The notes beneath the pieces are model-generated. The model ran no database searches, was not told the origin of the DNA, and saw only the letters and a program-made list of their open reading frames with translations. A program made the position numbers and the translations under genes. 64,000 nt of DNA from DASWJZ01 sp963739005 (lineage in GTDB: Bacteria > Pseudomonadota > Alphaproteobacteria > Rhizobiales > Afifellaceae), in NCBI GenBank assembly GCA_963739005.1, contig CAVTYQ010000006.1:1-64000 (forward strand), in the 5' to 3' direction. Shown here piece after piece: positions 27,574 through 36,779 of this stretch; position 1 is the stretch's first letter; every line of letters starts with the position of its first letter.

Positions 27574-28154
27574 GGCGTCCTTCCAATTCGGTGCGCAGCG
27601 CTGCGATAGTTTCGTGCAGCTGCTTGAGTTCCTCGCGCTCCGCGCGCTCCATCTCCTGGATTTTCGCCTCGTAGTCGCCCCTCAGATTTTCCAGTTGCGC
27701 ACGAAGCGCGATCCCGGTTTGCCGAAGCTGGATGATCTCGCCGGTCGAATTCGGCGAGAGCCTTCTGCACTGCCTCCGCCTTGCTCGCCTGAAGGCTCTC
27801 CAGCTCGTCGCGCAGTGCGGCGGCCGTCATCTTGAGCTGCACGATCTCGCCGGCCGAGTCGGCGATCGCGCGCTGCACGGCCTCGTCCTTTTCGATCTGC
27901 TTCGCTTCGAGCGCATCCCTCAGCGCCGCGGTCGTCTTCCGGAGCTGGGTGATCTCGCCCTGGTTCTCGGCGATGGCGCGCTGCACGCTCGCGGTCTTGT
28001 CGGCCTGCTGCTCCTCAAGCTCCCGGCGCAGGGCAAGAATGGTCCGGCGCAGGTGCCGAAGCTCGGTTTCGGCCGCGTAAAGGGGCGAGGCCGGCTGATC
28101 GCCGGTGCTCTGCCGTCGTTTCATCTGATCACGCCGGGGCCTTGCCCGTCCCAT
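27563..28154 (-). pseudogene. Coiled-coil repeat protein, single-base frame shift
   Basis: Encodes an internally repetitive coiled coil. A unit of about 35 residues of the form QxAIAExxGEIxQLRxTxAALRDELE is repeated four times, at roughly residues 55-165. In the third junction an extra C (plus-strand G at 27744/27745) throws the frame. With that base removed the repeat continues as GEIIQLRQTGIALRAQLE and ends HETIAALRTELEGRHGR with TAG at 27563-27565, overlapping the cyclase start by about ten bases. As written, a wrong-frame tail would run on into the cyclase gene. It could be a sequence error or a fresh mutation. Function unknown; the coupling suggests a partner of the cyclase. Confidence 0.7.
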
Positions 28155-28217
28155 CGCCCGAACCGCTCCGCCGGCGGATCGTCCCCCCGGGGGATTGGCC
28201 TGTCAACGGCCGCGCGC

Positions 28218-29681
28218 CTACCGACGCCGCAGCACGCCTTCGGCGCCCGAATATGTGGCGGTGTAGGCGAGCGTGCCGTCGGGGAGGGGCTTCACCACCT
28301 CGCCCGCGCCGGGCTGGCAGACGCTCTTGTCGCTCGACGCGCCGAAATCGTCGACGCTGAATTCATACCCTTCGGCGCGGCTGTCGATCAACGTGATGCG
28401 GCCGCGGCAGGGCATGCCGGGAACGGCGATTGTTCCGCATGCTTTGTTCATCGCGCAATCGGCGGCGACGTCGATTTCGACGCGAAACGGTGTCCCGCCC
28501 GGCTCCGCCGCGTCGCCCGCCCAGCTGCCGGCAAGCGCGCCAAGGTCGCTGCCGCCCGGCTCGAGCGAAGCCACCTGCTGACTCGCCGCCGCGGTGTCGG
28601 ATGGGGGCTCTACCGCGGGCGCGGTCTGGTCGCTCTGCGCCGATCCCCCGAACGCGAGCCCGCCCCACCATTCGCCCTTGAGCTGCGTGGCGTTGTGGTT
28701 GTCGATCTGGCGGTTGCGGTCGAGGAAGAAGAAGCCGCCGGGGCTCCGCGTCGACATCAGGTCGCCGCCGGTCGGGTTCTGCTGTTCCTTGGTGAAGGTA
28801 CTGATGGTGCTGCGAACATATGTTTCCAGCTCGCCGACCGTAACGATGCCGTCTTCCGGCAGCTTGTCGGCCCGCCCGTCGAGCGCCGCGAGAACGGCTT
28901 CGAAAAAGATGCTTCCCTTTCGGCCGTCGCCGTCACCAAACTTTTGGTTGGAATAGGTCAGCTCTCCGGAGCTTCCGGCTGTGATCGCGTGCGCGCCCTC
29001 GCGCGTCGGCAGCGACGTCTGGTTGGCATCGCCCCCAAAGGGGAAGCTGAGAAACTCCGCGCCATAGCAGGCATTGATGAGGGCCAGCACCTGGTGACCC
29101 CGGTCGATGACATTCTGGAACTCCGCCCGCAGTTCCGCCAGCGAGATTCCGTCGTACCAGTCCGTGAGGCTGGTGGCTTGGCTGGTCAGGAGGTAGCCGC
29201 GTCCCTTCTCGTCAGTCATTCCGTGGCCGCTATAGGCGAAGAGGAAGCGCGAGCGCGGGCTCTCCGCGAGGCGGCGCGGGAAATACTGTGTCAGGAAATA
29301 GCGGAGATTCTCCGACGTCATGTCGTTGTCGAGGAGGACGACGATCTCGTTGAAGGATTCCGGGGCGCCGGAGAGGTAGGCGGTCATCTTTTCCACGTCG
29401 AGTCGCGCCGGCCAAAGGTCGCCGGCGTCTCCGCTGATGCCCGGATATTTGGAGACCCCGGCGATCAGCGCGAACGAGCGCCCGATGTTGCCGACGGAGA
29501 CATTGAGATAGCCGAGCGCGCGTTGCCAGGTCGGGCGGTCGTCGACGTATCGCACGACGAACTTCGCGTATTGCGGCGGCACCCAGCTCGGGATGCTCGC
29601 GGTTTCCGCACGCGCGGCACCGGCGAACGCGAGGAGCACCGCCGCGAGGACGGCGGCTCTAAGCTTGCGAAGGCTTCGCAT
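28218..29681 (-). CDS. Secreted caspase-like (peptidase C14) protein
   Basis: 487 residues. A signal peptide (AAVLAAVLLAFAGAARA) precedes a caspase/orthocaspase domain: FALIAGVSKYPG (~70), the catalytic His in FAYSGHG (H153) and the catalytic Cys in ALINACYG (C205), followed by HAITAGSSGE and GGFFFLD. A low-complexity linker (~345-390) leads to a C-terminal beta-rich domain with paired cysteines (CGTIAVPGMPCRG and SVCQPGAGEV). Such proteases usually cut after basic residues; the target is unknown. The ATG lies inside the end of the upstream membrane-protein gene (23-base overlap). The coiled-coil gene follows after 63 bases. Confidence 0.88.
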   Translation of the reverse strand: MRSLRKLRAAVLAAVLLAFAGAARAETASIPSWVPPQYAKFVVRYVDDRPTWQRALGYLNVSVGNIGRSFALIAGVSKYPGISGDAGDLWPARLDVEKMTAYLSGAPESFNEIVVLLDNDMTSENLRYFLTQYFPRRLAESPRSRFLFAYSGHGMTDEKGRGYLLTSQATSLTDWYDGISLAELRAEFQNVIDRGHQVLALINACYGAEFLSFPFGGDANQTSLPTREGAHAITAGSSGELTYSNQKFGDGDGRKGSIFFEAVLAALDGRADKLPEDGIVTVGELETYVRSTISTFTKEQQNPTGGDLMSTRSPGGFFFLDRNRQIDNHNATQLKGEWWGGLAFGGSAQSDQTAPAVEPPSDTAAASQQVASLEPGGSDLGALAGSWAGDAAEPGGTPFRVEIDVAADCAMNKACGTIAVPGMPCRGRITLIDSRAEGYEFSVDDFGASSDKSVCQPGAGEVVKPLPDGTLAYTATYSGAEGVLRRR

Positions 29682-30120
29682 CCTTCAACACCTGTTGCCA
29701 GAAGAAGCCGTTTTGGAAAGCGAGCAGCGTCAGCGAAGCCAGCTGGATGGTCTCAAGTGCGCCGTCCTGCAGCGATCCGACGAGCGGCAGCATCACCAGC
29801 GGCGAGATCACGATCGGGCGAAGGAAATCCAGAAGTTTCGGCCGCTTCGGGTTCGACCAGACGTATTGTGCCACCATCCCGAAGACCACGCCGACGGCCA
29901 TCGCCACGAGCCCCCACCAGCCGGGGATCGATCCGCCGAACGAGATTTGGCTCGGCGGCCGGGGAAACCCTGTCGTCAGGTTGAGCACGAGCAGGAAGAG
30001 GACGAGCAGGACGATGCCGACTCCGGCACGGCGCCGGGCGCCACGAACGAAGTCGAGGATCAGCATCACCGCGCAAAGAAGCGCGAGGATAGCGACGGCG
30101 ACGGTGACGCCCGAGGACAA
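29659..30120 (-). CDS. Small multi-pass membrane protein, caspase partner
   Basis: 153 residues with about four hydrophobic segments: VAVAILALLCAVMLILDF, VGIVLLVLFLLVL, WWGLVAMAVGVVFGMVAQYVW, and a shorter LLAFQNGFFWQQV end. I do not recognise a family. The start is TTG at 30120 with GGGAGAG about ten bases upstream. Its last 23 bases overlap the caspase-like gene in another frame, which implies translational coupling and perhaps a physical partnership at the inner membrane. Confidence 0.7.
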   Translation of the reverse strand: MSSGVTVAVAILALLCAVMLILDFVRGARRRAGVGIVLLVLFLLVLNLTTGFPRPPSQISFGGSIPGWWGLVAMAVGVVFGMVAQYVWSNPKRPKLLDFLRPIVISPLVMLPLVGSLQDGALETIQLASLTLLAFQNGFFWQQVLKDAKPSQA

Positions 30121-30257
30121 CGCCTCTCTCCCTGCGCCCGCCCGGCCGGGCCGCGGCTATAGCGGACTCGGGCGAGGATACTCCGCGCCGCCTCGAACAA
30201 GAAGCGCCCTTGCGCAGCGATTAACGAATCCGCCGTCGGTGGTGCGGTCGTGCCGCA

Positions 30258-31121
30258 TCAGCGGCTTTTCACGACGTAGACGCCGGCGCCGATGATCATC
30301 GCGATGCCGGTCAGCGTCCAGATGTCAGGCACGTCGCCGAAGACGATGAGGCCAAAGACGACCGCCGAGACGATCTGGATATAGTTGAAGGGCGCGAGCA
30401 CGCCGGCCGGCGCGTAGGTGAAGGCCCGGATCAGGAGGAGCTGGGAGACGCCGAAAACGGTGCCGAGGGCCGCCATGTAGAACCAGGCGGTGCCGCTGAG
30501 CGGCACCCAGGTCCCGATCGCCAGCGGGGTGGAGGCGACACCGCCGACGAGAAGCGTCCAGGCGAGCGTCGTTGTCGGCTTCTCACCGAGCGCGCCGAGC
30601 CGCCGGGTGATGAGCTGCAGGAAGGCATAGAACACGGCTCCGACGAACGGGAACACCGTGTATTTCGAGAGTGCGCTCAACCCGGGGCGCGCGACGATCA
30701 CGACGGCGACGAAGCCAATTGCGACGCCGATCCAGCTCGCGGGCCGCACGCGCTCCCCGAGAAGCGGCATCGACAGCGCCACGATGAGAAACGGACCGGC
30801 GAAGAGGATCGCGGTTGCGTCTGCCAGCGGAAGGTAGCGCACCCCGAGGACCATCCCGACGCTGACGGTCAGCGGTGTCAGGCCGCGCGCGATCTGCAGC
30901 CAGGGTCGCTTCGTCCGGAAGGTGTCCATCCACTGGTCGGGCGGCAACGATGCGAGCAGCACGGGGAACCCAAGCGCATAGCGCGCCCAGACGATCTGGC
31001 CGACCGATTGAGTGGGAGCGAGAAGCTTGCTGAACCCGTCGACCGAGCCAAAGACGCAGGCGGCGAGGACGATGAGCATGATTCCGCGAAGGACATCGCG
31101 GCTTTCGGGCGGTTTGGGCAT
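30258..31121 (-). CDS. DMT-superfamily (EamA) transporter
   Basis: 287 residues, ten transmembrane helices arranged as two EamA repeats (GIMLIVLAACVFGSVDGFSKLL in the first, GAVFYAFLQLITRRLG in the second, GVLAPFNYIQIVSAVVFGLIVFGDVPD near the end). Drug/metabolite exporters of this group move amino acids, nucleotides or osmolytes; the substrate is unknown. The start at ATG 31121 fits the first helix; a longer N-terminus is possible but looks non-coding. Confidence 0.88.
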   Translation of the reverse strand: MPKPPESRDVLRGIMLIVLAACVFGSVDGFSKLLAPTQSVGQIVWARYALGFPVLLASLPPDQWMDTFRTKRPWLQIARGLTPLTVSVGMVLGVRYLPLADATAILFAGPFLIVALSMPLLGERVRPASWIGVAIGFVAVVIVARPGLSALSKYTVFPFVGAVFYAFLQLITRRLGALGEKPTTTLAWTLLVGGVASTPLAIGTWVPLSGTAWFYMAALGTVFGVSQLLLIRAFTYAPAGVLAPFNYIQIVSAVVFGLIVFGDVPDIWTLTGIAMIIGAGVYVVKSR

Positions 31122-31499
31122 CGGGCTAGGCGGGCGGCGGACGCCGCCCTCTTGAGGTTCCGGGAAGCGATTCGCACGGAATGCGCGGAACCACAATGGC
31201 GCAAAAATTCAACGCGCCTGCTTGCGCCGAAATCCCCGCCGGAGTAACAAACCGCCCCCACGTCACGTTTCTCCGGGAGGCATGCATGGCTACGATCGGC
31301 TTCTTCCGCTCCTCCGGAGTTCTCTGCCCCGTGAGCATGCGGATCGGCGCGTCGGGCGCGTAAGCCCCCACCGCCACCGAATTCCAGGGTACCGTTCCGC
31401 CGCCCTTAGGCCGGCGGACCGACCGGCGGTCAAAGAGACCGCTTCGATCGAATCACGTGATTTAGGAGCCGGCCGCGACTTCGCGCCGGTCGAACAAAG
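31122..31499. other. Intergenic region between divergent genes
   Basis: 378 bases between the EamA transporter and the ABC exporter, so it must hold both promoters. A short open frame at 31286-31363 (25 codons, GGGAGG about six bases upstream) begins MATIGFFRSSG, which resembles the start of DUF736 proteins but stops early. It may be a remnant or chance. I see no clear promoter boxes, repeats or RNA gene. Confidence 0.35.
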
Positions 31500-33308
31500 A
31501 TGGACCCGTTTCGCAAAACGCGGCGGGCGGACGCTTTCCGCGCCGTCCTCGGCTTCACCTTCGAGCATTGGCGACGGCAGTGGCCGCTGATCGCCGCGAT
31601 CCTTTCGGCGGTCGTCCTTTCGACCTTCGCCGACGTGCTGATGCCGGTCTATGCCGGGCGGCTCGTCGACGCGGTGGCGCGCGGCCTCGCCGACCGCATC
31701 GCCGGTCGCGACGCGGCGCTCGCGGCGTTTGCCGTGATTCTCGCGCTCGGCGCGTGGATGGTGGTGCTTCGCCATTTGGCGTTCCTCGGCATCGTGCGCC
31801 TCACGCTCAAGATGATGACCGACATCGCGGCGGACGCGTTCCACCGCGTACAGCGCTTCTCGACCGAATGGCATGCGAACTCCTTCGCCGGCTCGACCGT
31901 GCGCAAGATCACGCGCGGCATGTGGGCGCTCGACCTCATGAACGACACGATCCTGCTTGCGCTGCTGCCGTCGCTTGTCGTGCTCGTCGGCTCGGCCGCG
32001 GTGCTCGCCTTCTATTGGCCGGCGATGGGCGTCGTCGTCGTCCTCGGCGCCGCCCTCTACGTCGCGATGACGGCGGCGCTCTCGCTCGGCTATGTCGCGC
32101 CGGCAGCGCGCCTCTCCAACCTGTGGGACACGCGCGTCGGCGGCGCGCTAGCCGACGCGGTCTCCTGCAACGCCGTGGTGAAGGCGTTCGGCGCGGAAGC
32201 GCGCGAGGACAAGCGTTTCGCGCGCGTCGTCGCGAAGTGGCGCGACCGCACGCGTCGGACCTGGCTCCGCGGCACCTACAACGGCACCGCGCAGATCGCG
32301 GCGCTCCTCGTCCTTCGCGGAGCGATCATCGGGCTTGTGCTCTGGCTCTGGTGGGGCGGCCGCGCGACCCCCGGCGACGTCGCCTACGTGCTGACGACGT
32401 TCTTCGTCATCCAGGGCTACCTCCGCGACGTCGGCATGCACATCCGCAACCTGCAGCGCTCGGTGAACGACATGGAGGAGCTGGTCGAGTTCCACGCGGA
32501 GCCGATCGGCGTGCCCGACCGCGCGCAGTCAAAGGCGATCGCGATCACCGGCGGCGCCGTCAGCTTCGAGCGCGTGACCTTCCACTATCACGGGCACGCG
32601 ACGCCGCTCTTCGAGGCGCTCTCGGTCAGGATCGCGGCGGGCGAGAAGGTCGGGCTCGTCGGCCGCTCGGGCTCGGGCAAGACGACCTTCGTCAAGCTCA
32701 TCCAGCGCCTCTACGATCTGAACGCCGGCGAGGTCCTGATCGACGGGCAGAACGTGGCGCTCGCCACGCAGGTCTCGCTCCGCGCGCAGATCGCCATCGT
32801 CCAGCAGGAGCCGATCCTCTTCCATCGCTCGCTCGCGGAGAATATCGCCTACGCGCGGCCGGGCGCGCGGATGGTGGAGATCGAGCGCGCGGCGGAGCTT
32901 GCCAACGCGCGCGACTTCATCGAGCACCTGCCGAACGGCTATCAGACGCTGGTCGGCGAGCGTGGCGTGAAGCTCTCCGGCGGCGAGCGCCAGCGCGTCG
33001 CGCTGGCGCGCGCGTTCCTGGCGGATGCGCCGATCCTGATCCTCGACGAGGCGACGTCGAGCCTCGATTCGGAATCGGAGCTCCTGATCCAGGAGGCGAT
33101 GGCGCGGCTCATCCGTGGGCGGACCGCGATCGTGATCGCGCATCGCCTCTCGACCGTCCGCGCGATGGACCGAATCCTCGTCTTCGATCGCGGAAGGATC
33201 GCGGAGGAGGGGAACCACGTCGAGCTCGTCCGCCGCGACCGCGGCATCTATCGCGGCCTCTTCGAGAAGCAGGCGGGCGAGCTGGCGCGCGGGCTCGCCG
33301 TAGCCTAG
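31500..33308 (+). CDS. ABC exporter, fused membrane and ATPase domains
   Basis: 602 residues, a half-transporter that would act as a dimer. Six membrane helices in residues ~25-330 (LIAAILSAVVLSTFADVLMP first), then a nucleotide-binding domain with Walker A GRSGSGKTT (~385), Q-loop IVQQEPILFHRSL, signature LSGGERQRVALARAF, Walker B ILILDEATSSLD and H-loop IVIAHRLST. The membrane part resembles the MsbA/multidrug group; the substrate is unknown. It converges on the epimerase gene with a strong hairpin between. Confidence 0.92.
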   Translation: MDPFRKTRRADAFRAVLGFTFEHWRRQWPLIAAILSAVVLSTFADVLMPVYAGRLVDAVARGLADRIAGRDAALAAFAVILALGAWMVVLRHLAFLGIVRLTLKMMTDIAADAFHRVQRFSTEWHANSFAGSTVRKITRGMWALDLMNDTILLALLPSLVVLVGSAAVLAFYWPAMGVVVVLGAALYVAMTAALSLGYVAPAARLSNLWDTRVGGALADAVSCNAVVKAFGAEAREDKRFARVVAKWRDRTRRTWLRGTYNGTAQIAALLVLRGAIIGLVLWLWWGGRATPGDVAYVLTTFFVIQGYLRDVGMHIRNLQRSVNDMEELVEFHAEPIGVPDRAQSKAIAITGGAVSFERVTFHYHGHATPLFEALSVRIAAGEKVGLVGRSGSGKTTFVKLIQRLYDLNAGEVLIDGQNVALATQVSLRAQIAIVQQEPILFHRSLAENIAYARPGARMVEIERAAELANARDFIEHLPNGYQTLVGERGVKLSGGERQRVALARAFLADAPILILDEATSSLDSESELLIQEAMARLIRGRTAIVIAHRLSTVRAMDRILVFDRGRIAEEGNHVELVRRDRGIYRGLFEKQAGELARGLAVA

Positions 33309-33323
33309 CGCGGCACGAGAGGG

Positions 33324-33345
33324 GCCGGCGGCGAACGCCGCCGGC
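33324..33345. terminator. Bidirectional terminator-like hairpin
   Basis: GCCGGCGGC and GCCGCCGGC form a perfect nine-pair stem with loop GAAC. It lies 15 bases after the ABC exporter stop and directly against the epimerase stop on the other strand. No long U-run follows on either side, so it may block read-through or protect 3' ends rather than be a classical intrinsic terminator. Confidence 0.6.
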
Positions 33346-34245
33346 TCAGCGCTCGCCGACGTTCTTCCGCCAGGAATGCTCTTCCTTGAAGCCGAGGACC
33401 TCGCGGACCTTCTTGTTGGAGTAGGGCGACTCGTATTCGCCCAGCTCTCGCTTCACCGGCACCTTCGGATAGTAGCGCTGCAGCAGCTCTTTCGTCGGCA
33501 GATCGGCGGACGTCTCGTCGTTCGCGGCGTTGAAGACCTGGAAGCCGAGCCCGTCCTTCTCGATGCAGAGCTTGACGATCTGCCCGAGATCGCGCGCGTC
33601 GATGTAGCTCCACATGATCTTCTTGCGGAACTCCGGGTTCGCCTTCCACTGCGGCACGAACGCCGCGTATTCGTGCGGCTCGATGACGTTGCCGATCCGG
33701 AGCGCATAGATGTCGAAATCGCCGCGCAGCGCAAAGCCGCGCGCGGTCTTCTCGTTCACCACCTTGGACATCGCGTAGGAGTCCATCGGGTCGACGTCGT
33801 AATCCTCGTCGAGCGGGAGATAGACCGGCTCGCGCGGCTCGTCGGCGAAGATGATGCCGTAGGTCGTCTCGCTTGAGGCGATCACGATCTTCCGGATGCC
33901 GAGCTTCGTCGCCGCCTCGATGACGTTGTAGGTGCCCATGACGTTGATGCGGAAAAGCTCGTTGTCCGGCACGATCATGATGCGCGGGATGGCGGCGAAA
34001 TGGACCACAGCGTCGACCGGCTGCGGCTTCAGCACAGGGTCGAACTCGTGCCTGGCCATGGTGCTTGAGAGCGCGTTGAAGACTTGGCCGGAATCCGTGA
34101 TGTCGGTGATGAGCGTCCTGACCTTCGGATTGTCGAGCGGCTTCAGGTCGAGGTTCATGACGTCGTAGCCCGCGTCGACCAGGTATTTGACCGCGTGGCG
34201 GCCGGCCTTGCCGGTGCCGCCGGTGAACATGATGCGCTTCGGCAT
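33346..34245 (-). CDS. NAD-dependent epimerase/dehydratase
   Basis: 299 residues, extended short-chain dehydrogenase. Nucleotide site MFTGGTGKAGRHAVKYL, DLKPL acidic end of beta-2, VVHFAAIPRI, catalytic SSETTYG region and DSYAMSKVVNEK (YxxxK, ~165). A sugar-nucleotide or small-sugar substrate is likely but not readable. About 230 bases separate it from the divergent dehydrogenase gene. Confidence 0.85.
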   Translation of the reverse strand: MPKRIMFTGGTGKAGRHAVKYLVDAGYDVMNLDLKPLDNPKVRTLITDITDSGQVFNALSSTMARHEFDPVLKPQPVDAVVHFAAIPRIMIVPDNELFRINVMGTYNVIEAATKLGIRKIVIASSETTYGIIFADEPREPVYLPLDEDYDVDPMDSYAMSKVVNEKTARGFALRGDFDIYALRIGNVIEPHEYAAFVPQWKANPEFRKKIMWSYIDARDLGQIVKLCIEKDGLGFQVFNAANDETSADLPTKELLQRYYPKVPVKRELGEYESPYSNKKVREVLGFKEEHSWRKNVGER

Positions 34246-34472
34246 GGGGATTGTCCTTTTTCACCCCGCCGGTGCGGGTTCGCGGGCGCTGGGTCCGGGC
34301 GGTTCAATCGGAAGCGCGGGGCCTTCTGTCAAGCGTGCTTACCGGCCGGAAAGTCGCGGGAAACAGGGTCCTCGGCGGAAAGCGGCTATCGAAACGATAC
34401 GGCCTGTGTATTTCCGCCGCGGCGCGATTTTCCGCATGGTCCGCCCACAGAACGGGATTGAGGACCAAGACC

Positions 34473-35255
34473 ATGTTGAAGGGAAAGACCGCGCTCGTCA
34501 CCGGATCGACGAGCGGAATTGGCCAAGGCATCGCCGAGGCTTTCGCGGCCCAGGGCTGCAACATCGTGCTGAATGGCTTCGGCGACGCCGCGACGATCGA
34601 GAAGCTGCGCTGCAAGATCGCGAGCCAGCATGGGGTGACCGTCCGCTACGACGCCGCCGACATGAGCAAGGGCGACGCGATCACGGCGATGATGGACAAG
34701 GCGGTCGAGGAATTCGGCGCCGTCGATGTTCTCGTCAACAATGCCGGCATCCAGCATGTCGCGCCGATCGACGAGTTCCCCGTCGACAAGTGGAACGCGA
34801 TCATCGCGATCGATCTCGTCTCGTCCTTCTACACCATCCGCCGGGCGCTTCCCGCGATGAAGAAGCGCGGCTGGGGCCGTGTCATCAACATCGCCTCGGC
34901 GCACGCGCTGGTCGCCTCGCCCTTCAAGTCGGCCTATGTCGCAGCCAAGCACGGCGTCGCCGGGCTGACGAAGACGGTGGCGCTCGAGGTCGCGGAAGAT
35001 GGCATCACCGTCAACGCGGTCTGCCCGGGCTACGTTCTGACGCCGCTTGTCCAGAAGCAGATACCCGATACCGCAAAGGCGCGCGGCATCACCGAGGAAC
35101 AGGTGATCAAGGACGTGCTCCTCGCCGCACAGCCGACCAAGAAATTCGTCACCGTCGAGCAGGTCGCGGCGCTCAGCCTCTTCCTCGCCTCCGACGATGC
35201 GGCCTCGATCACCGGCGCGATCCTGCCGATCGAGGGCGGCTGGACCGCGCACTAG
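34473..35255 (+). CDS. bdhA: 3-hydroxybutyrate dehydrogenase (copy 1)
   Basis: 260 residues, classical SDR. TGSTSGIGQGIAEAFA cofactor site, NNAGIQHVAPI, active-site Ser in INIASAHALVASPFKSAYVAAKHG (Tyr and Lys in YVAAK, ~155), then CPGYVLTPLVQKQI and the GGWTAH C-terminus shared by BdhA enzymes. It interconverts 3-hydroxybutyrate and acetoacetate in polyhydroxybutyrate turnover. The patatin-like gene begins 22 bases downstream; a bdhA-patatin pair is frequent in this group, as I recall. A second copy lies at 47936-48718. Confidence 0.92.
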   Translation: MLKGKTALVTGSTSGIGQGIAEAFAAQGCNIVLNGFGDAATIEKLRCKIASQHGVTVRYDAADMSKGDAITAMMDKAVEEFGAVDVLVNNAGIQHVAPIDEFPVDKWNAIIAIDLVSSFYTIRRALPAMKKRGWGRVINIASAHALVASPFKSAYVAAKHGVAGLTKTVALEVAEDGITVNAVCPGYVLTPLVQKQIPDTAKARGITEEQVIKDVLLAAQPTKKFVTVEQVAALSLFLASDDAASITGAILPIEGGWTAH

Positions 35256-35277
35256 AAAAACCTGGGGAGCGCCGAAC

Positions 35278-36436
35278 ATGACGATGACCACGCTAGCCGC
35301 GCCGGCGGCCGACCAGAAAGCGGCGAGCCCGGCGCCTGCCGCCGCGCCGCAGCGGCAGCAGGTTGTGCTCGTCCTGCAGGGCGGCGGCGCGCTCGGCGCC
35401 TATCAGGCCGGCGTCTACCAGGCGCTGTCTGAGGGCGGCGTCGCGCCGGACTGGGTGATCGGCACCTCGATCGGCGCCATCAACGGCGCCCTCATCGCCG
35501 GCAACAAGCCGGAGAACCGGCTGGCGCGCCTGCAGGAATTCTGGGAGGGCGTCGGCGGCGGGAACTCCTTCGCCGAGATGTGGGCGACCGCCCTGTTCGG
35601 AAATTCGCTCGGCAATTTGAACACGATCACGCGCGGCATTCCGGGTTTCTTCGAGACCAACCCGCGGGCGATCTTCGGCGTGAACTCTCCGGTCGGCCTG
35701 GAGCAGGCATCCTACTATACGACCGATCCCTTGAAGGCGACGCTCGCCCGGCTGGTCGATTTCGAGCACCTGAACTCCAGGCACACGCGCCTCACCGTCG
35801 GCGCCGTCAACGTCAGAACGAGCGAGCTCCGCTACTTCGACAGCCGCGAGATGGATCTCCGGCCGGCGCACGTCATGGCCTCAGGCGCGCTGCCGCCGGC
35901 CTTTCCGGCGGTCTGCATCGAGGGCGAGCCCTACTGGGACGGTGGCGTCTATTCCAACACGCCGATCGAGGTCGTCCTCGACGAGAAGCCGCGCAAGAGC
36001 TCGCTGATCTTCTCGGTCAACCTTTGGCAACCAAGCGGCACGGAACCGGACACGATCTGGAAGGTGCTCGGCCGCCTGAAGGACATCCAATATGCGAGCC
36101 GCGGCAAGAGCCACGTCGCGCGCCAGGAGCAGATCCACAGGATGCGCCACGTCATCCGCGAGCTCGTCAAACACATCCCGGAGGCGGAGCGCGACGACGC
36201 GATGGTGAAGGAGCTAGCGTCCTACGGCTGCAGCACCATCATGCATCTCGTCCGCCTCTTGTCGCCGCGCCTCGATGGCGAGGACCACACCAAGGACATC
36301 GATTTCACGCGCGACCGGCATCCGCGCGCGCTGGCAGGCCGGCTACGAGCACGCCAAGCGGGTGCTCTCCGAGAAGCCGTGGGAGTGCGAAGTCGACATG
36401 CTGCAAGGCGTGGTGATCCACGAATTGCCGGAATAG
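35278..36436 (+). pseudogene. Patatin-like phospholipase, frame-shifted near the 3' end
   Basis: Patatin acyl-hydrolase with LVLQGGGALGAYQAGVYQAL (oxyanion loop), nucleophile in GTSIGAING (~65) and catalytic Asp in WDGGVYSNTP (~220), so the catalytic domain is complete. Near 36311 one extra base shifts the frame 40 codons before the end. The proper ending (TRTGIRARWQAGYEHAKRVL... then TAG at 36434-36436) is seen in the next frame and in the duplicate at 37969-38307. As written, translation runs to 36462 with an unrelated Arg-rich tail. The protein may still be active. Possible role: release of lipid or polyhydroxybutyrate monomers alongside bdhA. Confidence 0.85.
36097..36436 (+). repeat. Duplicated patatin 3' tail, copy A (340 bp)
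   Basis: From AGCCGCGGCAAGAGCC to the stop codon, this segment matches 37969-38307 with about 15 substitutions and one indel, roughly 95 percent identity by eye. This copy, attached to the full gene, has the extra base; the distant copy keeps the correct frame. Confidence 0.95.
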
Positions 36437-36454
36437 GCGCAGAGGGCACAAATT

Positions 36455-36779
36455 GGCAGTAGGCTACGCCCGGTGATGATGACCGACAGCTCGGGCGCCG
36501 TGGTCTGGCGGGCGACCTATATGCCGTTCGGAGAGGTCTACTTGATCACGGGAAGCGAATCCTACGACTACCGCTTCCCCGGCCAGGGACCTCAAGGAGC
36601 TGAGGAATGGGGGGAGGAGACACGGTGTCGACCCGAACGAGGCAAGGCGCAAATTCCGTGAAATCAAAAACAAAGATAAGGGTCGTAAGCCGACGGATGC
36701 CTACGGCACGAATCCAAAGACTGGCGACATCGTCAATCCTGAGGAAGAAGCAATTGGAAACTTGGAGGATGAGTTTTGA
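36455..36779 (+). pseudogene. Rhs protein remnant: core end plus toxin-like C-terminus
   Basis: 36465-36587 reads as the end of an Rhs/YD core: MMTDSSGAVVWRATYMPFGE then ITGSESYDYRFPGQ, a very characteristic phrase. The rest of the core (YD..TGL.Y...RYYDP and the self-cleavage site) is missing. In the next frame 36588-36779 encodes LKELRNGGRRHGVDPNEARR ... KTGDIVNPEEEAIGNLEDEF and stops. Its charged HGVDPNEARRKFREIK core looks like the variable toxin domain of Rhs/CDI proteins (short HG..P..A...LH.IK type nucleases). So this is an internally deleted Rhs gene, certainly non-functional. The DUF4279 remnant starts at its stop. Confidence 0.75.

Noticed and set aside
27735..27755. Programmed ribosomal frameshift in the coiled-coil gene
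   Set aside because: No slippery heptamer or downstream structure is evident; a plain one-base insertion explains the break.
27732..29984. 750-codon plus-strand frame opposite the caspase-like and coiled-coil genes
   Set aside because: No domain can be read; the minus strand has signal peptide, His/Cys pair and operon overlaps.
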